Below, piece after piece: positions 1 through 4,474 of a DNA stretch of 5,844 bases (its first letter is position 1; each line of letters starts with the position of its first letter). The notes beneath the pieces were generated by a model that searched no databases, was not told the origin of the DNA, and was given only the letters and a program-made list of their open reading frames with translations. The stretch is from Pseudomonadota bacterium (GTDB taxonomy: Bacteria; Pseudomonadota; Alphaproteobacteria; Azospirillales; Azospirillaceae). The stretch is taken from positions 1 through 5,844 of the forward strand of contig JAEZID010000336.1 of assembly GCA_023416195.1 (NCBI GenBank), written 5' to 3'. Made by a program: the position numbers and the translations under genes.

Positions 1-98
1 ACGCGGGGGATGGCGAGCGGGTGCTTCGGGCCGTAGCTGGAGCCCCGGTAGATCTCGCTGCCGATGAAGAGCGGTGGTGTGGACGGTGGTATGGACAT
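1..98 (-). CDS. Histone deacetylase-family (HDAC/AcuC-like) protein, N-terminal fragment
   Basis: Read from an ATG at 98 leftwards, the frame is open to the window edge and gives 32 complete codons. The segment IYRGSSYGPKHPLAIPR resembles the N-terminus of bacterial histone-deacetylase-superfamily proteins (zinc amidohydrolases acting on acetyl-lysine or acetyl-polyamines), where a Tyr-Gly-x-x-His-Pro stretch followed by Leu-Ala-Ile-Pro-Arg precedes the catalytic domain. The zinc ligands and catalytic histidines lie outside the window, so activity cannot be judged. The start follows an AT-poor leader with no good Shine-Dalgarno sequence; the ATG is chosen because it is the only start between the conserved segment and the intergenic space. 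Codons 2-9 are a tandem 12-base repeat (Ser-Ile-Pro-Pro, Ser-Thr-Pro-Pro). The gene is divergent from the DUF1194 gene. The family call rests on a short motif recalled from memory and is moderate. Confidence 0.6.
   Translation of the reverse strand, partial: MSIPPSTPPLFIGSEIYRGSSYGPKHPLAIPR
73..96. repeat. Tandem 12-bp direct repeat (2 copies, 11/12 identical)
   Basis: GGTGGTGTGGAC at 73-84 is followed directly by GGTGGTATGGAC at 85-96, differing at one base. On the minus strand the two copies encode Ser-Thr-Pro-Pro and Ser-Ile-Pro-Pro just after the start codon of the leftmost gene. The unit length is a multiple of three, so copy-number change would keep the frame. Confidence 0.7.
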
Positions 99-199
99 GG
101 GATGCTGAGGTGGCGCGAACAGGCCAATCCGTCAACGCCCCCCTTGCCGTGATCCCGTGCAGCCCCTTTTTCATGATTGGGTAAGCGGGGGGCGGCGGA

Positions 200-943
200 A
201 TGATCGGATGCCGGCGGTTCGCGGGGATGGTCGCGCTGATGCTGGCAGTTGCCCAGGGGATGGGGGCACCGGCACAGGCGGAAACGCCGGTCGATCTGGA
301 ACTGGTGCTGGCCGTCGATGTGTCCGGCAGCGTCGATCCGGAGGAAGCGCGGCTGCAGCGGGAGGGCTATGTCGGCGCCCTGATGAATCCCAAGGTGCAG
401 GCGGCCATCCGCGGCGGACCCTTCGGCCGCATCGCGGCGACCTATGTGGAATGGGCGGGCGACAGCTATCAGCACACGGTGGTCGGCTGGACCGTGTTGC
501 AGGACGGGGGGAGCCTGGAGTCCTTCGCCTCGGCCATCGCCGAATCGCCGACCATGACCGCCCAGTGGACGGCGATCGGTGCCGCCATCGTCCACAGCGC
601 CCGGCTGTTCGACGACAACGGCTACGAGGGAACGCGGCGGGTCATCGACGTGTCGGGCGACGGCGTGAACAACCGAGGGTTCCCGGTGGAGTGGGCGCGG
701 GATCAGGCGGTGGCGGCGGGGATTACCATCAACGGGCTGCCGATCCTGAACGACCGCCCGAATCCCTGGGGCGGCGCGCCGCCGGTGGATCTGGACGCCT
801 ATTACCGCGACCACGTCATCGGCGGCCCTGGCGCCTTCCTGGTGCCGGCGATCAACTTCGAGGCGTTCGCCGACGCCATCCTGGCGAAGCTGCTGCTGGA
901 AATCTCCGGCCGGCAGCCCGACACGGACATCGCCGCCCGCTGA
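200..943 (+). CDS. Exported DUF1194 (von Willebrand factor A-like) protein
   Basis: The product is 247 residues. Residues 1-27 form a Sec signal peptide: a basic start (MIGCRRF), a hydrophobic core and an Ala-Gln-Ala cleavage site before Glu28, so the mature protein should be periplasmic or secreted. Residues about 31-235 match the DUF1194 family, which has a von Willebrand A-like fold. The MIDAS metal site looks complete: Asp40-x-Ser42-x-Ser44 in VLAVDVSGSVD, Thr124 in QWTAIG and Asp154 in VSGDGVNN. The family's substrate or partner is not known; a metal-dependent protein-binding role is inference. Start 200 follows a weak GGGGGGCGGCGGA leader; a start at 227 would remove the basic n-region of the signal peptide. 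The gene stands alone: divergent from the left gene and followed after 41 bases by the TPP riboswitch. No lipobox is seen, since Cys4 precedes the hydrophobic core. Confidence 0.88.
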   Translation: MIGCRRFAGMVALMLAVAQGMGAPAQAETPVDLELVLAVDVSGSVDPEEARLQREGYVGALMNPKVQAAIRGGPFGRIAATYVEWAGDSYQHTVVGWTVLQDGGSLESFASAIAESPTMTAQWTAIGAAIVHSARLFDDNGYEGTRRVIDVSGDGVNNRGFPVEWARDQAVAAGITINGLPILNDRPNPWGGAPPVDLDAYYRDHVIGGPGAFLVPAINFEAFADAILAKLLLEISGRQPDTDIAAR

Positions 944-946
944 GAC

Positions 947-975
947 TTGCGGGCGCTGCGTCAAGTTGCCATAGT
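947..975 (+). promoter_or_regulatory. Candidate promoter for the TPP-riboswitch operon
   Basis: TTGCGG at 947-952 and CATAGT at 970-975 are separated by 17 bases, with 3/6 and 4/6 matches to the housekeeping -35 and -10 consensus. Transcription would start near 981-983, just before the first riboswitch stem at 985. The match is weak, but the placement is what a riboswitch leader requires, and only 41 bases separate the DUF1194 stop from the aptamer. Confidence 0.4.
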
Positions 976-984
976 CCCAAGACA

Positions 985-1077
985 TCACTGGGGGGAGCCG
1001 GCGGTCGGCTGAGAGGTCTCTGTTGGGAGACGACCCCTGGAACCTGATCCGGGTCATGCCGGCGAAGGGATCAGTGA
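985..1077 (+). ncRNA. TPP riboswitch (THI-box) upstream of the importer operon
   Basis: Thiamin-pyrophosphate-sensing leader with all landmark sequences in order. P1 is TCACTG 985-990 with CAGTGA 1072-1077. P2 is GGGG 992-995 with CCCC 1034-1037. P3 is GCCG 997-1000 with CGGC 1006-1009. The pyrimidine-binding loop CTGAGA is at 1009-1014. A variable P3a arm is GTCTC 1016-1020 with GAGAC 1027-1031. The conserved GAACCTGATC is at 1040-1049, P5 is CCGG 1049-1052 with CCGG 1059-1062, and the diphosphate-side GCGAAGGGA is at 1062-1070, with P4 CCT 1043-1045 pairing AGG 1066-1068. P1 ends seven bases before the ATPase start at 1085 and there is no terminator hairpin or T-run, so control is probably translational: bound TPP would close P1 and occlude ribosome loading. 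Confidence 0.95.
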
Positions 1078-1084
1078 GTCGCCC

Positions 1085-1858
1085 ATGAACGCGCCCCTAC
1101 GGCCAGAGACCATCCATGCCCCGCTGTCGGTGACGGTGACCGGCGCCCGCCTGACCTATGGCGGGGCCAATGGCGGCGTCGCGCTGTTCTCCGACCTGAC
1201 GCTGAACGTCGAGGCGGGCGTGACGACCTGCCTTCTGGGGCCGAGCGGCGTGGGCAAGACGACGCTGCTGCGCATGGTCGCAGGGTTGGCGGAGCCGGAG
1301 CCGCCAACCGCCATACTGTCCGGGGACGGCGCGCCGCTTCGGGGGCGGATCGCCTACATGGCGCAGCAGGATCTGCTGCTGCCCTGGCTGACCGCGCTGG
1401 ACAACGTGCTGCTGGGCGCGCGGATGCGGGGCGAGCGGCGGACCCCGGCGCTGGTGGAGCGCGCCCGCGCGCTGCTGGACCGGGTGGGCCTCGCCGGGCG
1501 GGAGAGGGACCGGCCGGCCACACTGTCCGGCGGACAGAGGCAGCGCGTCGCCATCGCCCGCACCCTGATGGAGGACAAGCCGCTGGTCCTGATGGACGAG
1601 CCGTTCTCCGCGCTGGACGCGCTGACCCGCCTTCGTTTGCAGGATGTGGCGGCCGAGGCGCTGGCCGGGCGCACCGTGCTGATGGTGACGCACGACCCGC
1701 TGGAGGCCCTGCGGATCGGGCATCGCGTCCATGTCATGACGGGCCGGCCGGCGACGGTCGGGCCGGCGCTGGAACCGCCCGGCCTGCCGCCGCGCGCCGT
1801 GGACGATCCCGCCCTGCTGGCGCTCCAGGCCGAATTGCTGCGGAGGCTGGCGGGATGA
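1085..1858 (+). CDS. thiZ: ABC transporter ATPase of a thiamin-precursor importer (ThiZ-like)
   Basis: The product is 257 residues, a normal length for an importer nucleotide-binding subunit acting on the cytoplasmic face of the inner membrane. Visible motifs are Walker A GPSGVGKT (52-59), Q-loop in MAQQDLLLPW (Gln95, 92-101), ABC signature LSGGQ (147-151), Walker B LVLMDEP (167-173), D-loop SALD (175-178) and switch His203 in VTHD. The Q-loop followed by LLLPW is typical of the nitrate/taurine/NMT1-type ATPase group, to which ThiZ belongs. The C-terminal 35 residues hold no extra domain. Start 1085 is the only in-frame ATG near the riboswitch, and no canonical Shine-Dalgarno sequence precedes it. 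The gene is first in the operon and its stop overlaps the permease start (ATGA, 1855-1858). The thiamin assignment comes from the riboswitch and the binding protein rather than from this protein alone. Confidence 0.92.
   Translation: MNAPLRPETIHAPLSVTVTGARLTYGGANGGVALFSDLTLNVEAGVTTCLLGPSGVGKTTLLRMVAGLAEPEPPTAILSGDGAPLRGRIAYMAQQDLLLPWLTALDNVLLGARMRGERRTPALVERARALLDRVGLAGRERDRPATLSGGQRQRVAIARTLMEDKPLVLMDEPFSALDALTRLRLQDVAAEALAGRTVLMVTHDPLEALRIGHRVHVMTGRPATVGPALEPPGLPPRAVDDPALLALQAELLRRLAG
1842..1846 (+). promoter_or_regulatory. Shine-Dalgarno site of the permease gene
   Basis: GGAGG lies eight bases before the ATG at 1855, inside the last codons of the ATPase gene. It supports this start and fits translational coupling through the ATGA overlap. 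Confidence 0.8.
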
Positions 1859-2616
1859 GGATCCTCCGCGCGCTGATCACCCTGGCGGTGCTGCTGGGCG
1901 TCTGGCAGGGCGTCGTCCTGCTGACCGGGGTTCCGCGCTACATCCTGCCGGCACCAATGGCGGTGGCCGACGCGCTGCAACGGCAGGCGCCCCTGCTGAT
2001 CCAGCACGGCACGACGACGCTGATCGAGATTCTGCTTGGGCTGGGGCTGGGCGTCGCCCTGGGCGGCGTCAGCGCCCTGACGCTGGCGAGCTTCCGGACC
2101 GCGCGGCGCTGGCTGAAGCCGGTGCTGGTGGTCAGCCAGGCGATCCCGGTGTTCGCGCTGGCGCCGCTGCTTGTGCTGTGGCTCGGCTACGGCATGGCGT
2201 CCAAGGTCGCCATGGCGACGCTGATCATCTACTTCCCCGTCACCACCGCCCTGTTCGACGGGCTGCGCCGGACGGAACCGGGGTGGCTGGATCTGGCGCG
2301 CACCATGGGGGCGTCGCGCCGGTCGGTGCTGTGGCACATTCGTTTGCCGGCGGCCCTGCCCGCCTTCGGGTCCGGCGTGCGCGTAGCGGCGGCGGTGGCG
2401 CCCATCGGCGCGGTGATCGGGGAGTGGGTCGGCTCCTCCTCCGGGCTCGGTTACCTGATGCTGCACGCCAACGCGCGGATGCAGATCGACCTTCTGTTCG
2501 CGGCTTTGGCCGTGCTGGGCGTCTTCGCGGTGACGCTGTACGCCGCCGTGGACGCGCTGATCCGCTGGGCGCTGCCCTGGCAACCCGATGTGCTCCCTGC
2601 CGAGGAAAAGGACTGA
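1855..2616 (+). CDS. thiX: ABC transporter permease of a thiamin-precursor importer (ThiX-like)
   Basis: The product is 253 residues, an inner-membrane permease of the BPD_transp_1 (nitrate/sulfonate/NMT1) type that would work as a homodimer. Hydrophobic segments that could span the membrane lie at about 5-24, 56-79, 90-112, 117-137, 174-192 and 212-238. The cytoplasmic EAA loop that docks on the ATPase is seen at about 146-169 (DLARTMGAS, then HIRLPAALP), with the conserved Gly152 and Leu-Pro at 164-165. The GEWVGSSSGLGYLM stretch (189-202) is typical of this permease group. Six segments and a single EAA loop distinguish it from ThiP of the thiamin transporter ThiBPQ, which is about twice as long. 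The start overlaps the upstream stop and has a perfect GGAGG. The binding-protein gene follows after five bases. Confidence 0.9.
   Translation: MRILRALITLAVLLGVWQGVVLLTGVPRYILPAPMAVADALQRQAPLLIQHGTTTLIEILLGLGLGVALGGVSALTLASFRTARRWLKPVLVVSQAIPVFALAPLLVLWLGYGMASKVAMATLIIYFPVTTALFDGLRRTEPGWLDLARTMGASRRSVLWHIRLPAALPAFGSGVRVAAAVAPIGAVIGEWVGSSSGLGYLMLHANARMQIDLLFAALAVLGVFAVTLYAAVDALIRWALPWQPDVLPAEEKD
2608..2612 (+). promoter_or_regulatory. Shine-Dalgarno site that sets the binding-protein start
   Basis: AAGGA lies nine bases before the ATG at 2622, inside the last codons of the permease gene. The binding-protein frame stays open upstream to 2178, but this site and the signal peptide that follows identify 2622 as the true start. 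Confidence 0.7.
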
Positions 2617-2621
2617 TTCGG

Positions 2622-3563
2622 ATGAAACGCACTCTCGCGGTGGCGGCGCTGGCCGCCGGGCTGCTGACCTCCCTTCCGGCCGCCGCTCAGGACAAGCTGT
2701 CCGTCCTGCTGGACTGGTTCGTGAACCCGGACCACGCGCCGCTGGTGGTGGCGCAGGAGAAGGGCTTTTTCAAGGAGGCCGGGCTGGACGTGACGCTGAC
2801 CGCCCCGGCCGACCCGAACGACCCGCCGAAGCTGGTCGCCGCCGGTCAGGCCGACCTCGCCATCTCCTACCAGCCGCAATTGCAGATCCAGGTCGGCGAG
2901 GGGCTGCCGCTGGTGCGCGTCGGCACGCTGGTGTCCACGCCGCTGAACTCCGTCGTCGTGCTGCGCGACGGGCCGGTGAAGTCGGTCAAGGACCTGAAGG
3001 GCCGCAAGGTCGGCTTCTCGGTCGGCGGGTTCGAGGACGCGCTGCTCGGCGCCATGCTGGAAAAGCACGGGCTGACGCTGAAGGACGTGGAACTGGTGAA
3101 CGTCAACTTCTCGCTGTCGCCGGCCCTGCTGTCCGGCCAGGTGGACGCGGTCATCGGCGCCTTCCGGAACTTCGAGCTGAACCAGCTGGACATCGAGAAG
3201 AAGCCCGGCATCGCCTTCTACCCGGAGGAGGAGGGCGTGCCCGCCTATGACGAGCTGATCGTCGTGGCGCACCAGGCCAAGGCCGCCGACCCGCGCATCA
3301 AGCGTTTCCTGGACGCGGTGGAGCGCGCGACCTTCTACATTCTGAACCACCCGGAGGAGGCCCACGCCGCCTTCATCAAGGACCGGCCGGAGCTGAATGA
3401 CGAGCTGAACCGCCGCGCCTGGGCGGCCACCCTGCCCCGCTTCTCGCACAGCCCGGCGGCGCTGGACACGGTTCGCTACGCCCGCTTTGCCGAGTTCCTG
3501 AAGGCGCGCGGGCTGATCCAGAAGGTCGAACCGGTCGAGCGCTACGCGGTCGTGGTGAAGTAA
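2622..3563 (+). CDS. thiY: NMT1/THI5-like periplasmic binding protein (ThiY-like)
   Basis: The product is 313 residues. Residues 1-22 or 23 form a signal peptide (MKRTLAVAAL, ending Ala-Ala-Ala-Gln), so the mature protein is periplasmic. The rest matches the NMT1/THI5-like family: LLDWFVNPDHAPLVVAQEKG (29-48) is the hallmark opening, followed by DLAISYQPQLQ (78-88) and GFSVGGFEDALLGAML (131-146) around the ligand cleft. ThiY proteins bind formylaminopyrimidine or a related thiamin pyrimidine and deliver it to ThiX/ThiZ. Yeast THI5 synthesises the pyrimidine and uses a Cys-rich CCCFC motif; this protein has no cysteine at all, which supports binding rather than synthesis. It is third in the riboswitch-led operon, five bases after the permease stop. 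A different aromatic ligand cannot be excluded from sequence alone, but the riboswitch makes thiamin salvage the best reading. Confidence 0.9.
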   Translation: MKRTLAVAALAAGLLTSLPAAAQDKLSVLLDWFVNPDHAPLVVAQEKGFFKEAGLDVTLTAPADPNDPPKLVAAGQADLAISYQPQLQIQVGEGLPLVRVGTLVSTPLNSVVVLRDGPVKSVKDLKGRKVGFSVGGFEDALLGAMLEKHGLTLKDVELVNVNFSLSPALLSGQVDAVIGAFRNFELNQLDIEKKPGIAFYPEEEGVPAYDELIVVAHQAKAADPRIKRFLDAVERATFYILNHPEEAHAAFIKDRPELNDELNRRAWAATLPRFSHSPAALDTVRYARFAEFLKARGLIQKVEPVERYAVVVK

Positions 3564-3580
3564 CGGCCCTCGGTTGCCAT

Positions 3581-3627
3581 TTGGCCCCGTTGGACGTTAC
3601 CTATGGTGACGCCCGTTCCGGGGCCGA
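3581..3627 (+). other. Long imperfect hairpin between the importer operon and the stress-protein gene
   Basis: The outer stem is GGCCCCG 3583-3589 with CGGGGCC 3619-3625, extended by a T-G and a T-A pair (3581-3582 with 3626-3627). After a small internal loop, GG 3592-3593 pairs CC 3613-3614. One A-C mismatch follows, then CGTTACC 3595-3601 pairs GGTGACG 3605-3611 with one T-G pair, closing on TAT. It begins 17 bases after the binding-protein stop. No T-run follows on either strand, so it is not a standard intrinsic terminator. It could stabilise the 3' end of the importer mRNA, pause transcription or act in the leader of the stress-protein gene. Confidence 0.6.
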
Positions 3628-3644
3628 TCACTGCGAGCGAACCC

Positions 3645-4469
3645 ATGCCGATCAAGACCATTCTGCTGCACATGGCCAACGACGACCGGCACTCCGCCCG
3701 GCTGGAGGTCGCCGTCGGTCTCGCCCGGCGCTTCGGCGCCTATGTGGAGGTGCTGTACGTCGCCACGCCCGTGTCCATGCCGGCGGCGGTGACCGGGCGC
3801 GGCGCCTCCTACGGCTTCATCGCCGAGGCGACGGCCATCGCGCACGAGAAGGCCACGCAGGTGGAGCACGAGGTTCGGCAGGCGCTGAAGGACTGTTCCT
3901 ATTCCTGGTCGGTGGTCGAGGGCGACCATGTGGAGCTGCTGGCGAAGCGCGCCGCCTACGCCGACCTCGCCATCGTCACGCAAAGCCACGGCGGTACCGA
4001 GAGCGAGCGGGTGCTGTTGCACGTACCCGACCAGCTGCCGCTGGAAACGCCCTGCCCCACGCTGGTGCTGCCGCACGATTTCCCGGCGGACGGGTCCATC
4101 GGGCGGCACGCGGTGATCGCCTGGAAGAACACGCGGGAGGCCGGGCGCGCTGTCCGCAACGCACTGCCCTTCCTGAAGGCGGCGGAGAAGGTCACCGTGC
4201 TGACCGTCGACGCGCCGGGCCACACGCTGGACAGCGGGCACGACCTGATGATCTGGCTGGAGCGCCACGGCGTGCGCAGCCACCATCAGGCCAACATCCA
4301 CCAGGGCAACGACGTGGGCGAGGTGATCCTGACCTGCGCCCGCGATTCGGCGGCCGATTTGCTGGTCATGGGCGCCTACGGCCATTCCCGCCTGCGCGAG
4401 CTGGTGCTGGGCGGCGCCACGCGGACGGTGCTGACCCAGCTGAACATGCCCGCGCTGATGTCGCACTGA
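3645..4469 (+). CDS. Universal stress protein with tandem UspA domains
   Basis: The product is 274 residues from the chosen start, the size of a two-domain universal stress protein, which is cytoplasmic. Domain 1 (about 1-145) opens with MPIKTILLHMAND, the usual first beta strand. Domain 2 (about 153-272) opens RHAVIAWKNTREAGRAV and ends VMGAYGHSRLRELVLGGATRTVL. In domain 2 the nucleotide-binding pattern Gly-2x-Gly-9x-Gly-Ser/Thr is nearly complete (Gly243, Gly246, Gly256), but Gly257 replaces the Ser/Thr. Domain 1 has only a degenerate QSHGGTESERVLL at the same place. The frame is open upstream to an ATG at 3603, but the 14 extra residues do not look like this family and that ATG sits in a hairpin loop. 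Neither start has a strong Shine-Dalgarno site (weak GAG at 3635-3637). Its function in stress survival is inferred from the family. It could be read through from the importer operon or have its own promoter. Confidence 0.88.
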   Translation: MPIKTILLHMANDDRHSARLEVAVGLARRFGAYVEVLYVATPVSMPAAVTGRGASYGFIAEATAIAHEKATQVEHEVRQALKDCSYSWSVVEGDHVELLAKRAAYADLAIVTQSHGGTESERVLLHVPDQLPLETPCPTLVLPHDFPADGSIGRHAVIAWKNTREAGRAVRNALPFLKAAEKVTVLTVDAPGHTLDSGHDLMIWLERHGVRSHHQANIHQGNDVGEVILTCARDSAADLLVMGAYGHSRLRELVLGGATRTVLTQLNMPALMSH

Positions 4470-4474
4470 GCGAA

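Noticed and set aside
130..178. Promoter-like pieces in the divergent gap (TTGACG on the minus strand at 135-130; TTGCCG on the plus strand at 144-149)
   Set aside because: No acceptable -10 hexamer lies at 16-18 bases for either, so no promoter can be supported from sequence alone.
1354..2583. A 409-codon open frame on the minus strand across the ATPase and permease genes
   Set aside because: The product is Arg/Gln/His/Gly-rich with no recognisable domain, and it lies opposite two genes with complete family motifs. It is the mirror frame expected in G+C-rich coding DNA.
2451..3449. A 332-codon open frame on the minus strand opposite the binding-protein gene
   Set aside because: It has low-complexity composition, no ribosome site and no family motif, and the plus strand encodes a clear NMT1/THI5-like protein.
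1085..3563. Identity as a ThiBPQ thiamin transporter
   Set aside because: The permease has one six-segment unit and one EAA loop, not the double-length ThiP. The binding protein is NMT1/THI5-like, not ThiB-like, and the gene order differs.
2622..3563. Identity as a THI5-type pyrimidine synthase
   Set aside because: A signal peptide is present, there is no cysteine and so no CCCFC motif, and it sits with a permease and an ATPase.
3574..3607. A promoter for the stress-protein gene (TTGCCA at 3574-3579 or TTGGCC at 3581-3586 with TATGGT at 3602-3607)
   Set aside because: The spacings are 22 and 15 bases, outside the usual range, and the pieces lie inside the hairpin.
3581..3627. The hairpin as a canonical intrinsic terminator
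   Set aside because: It is followed by TCACTGCG with no T-run, and the complementary strand also lacks one.
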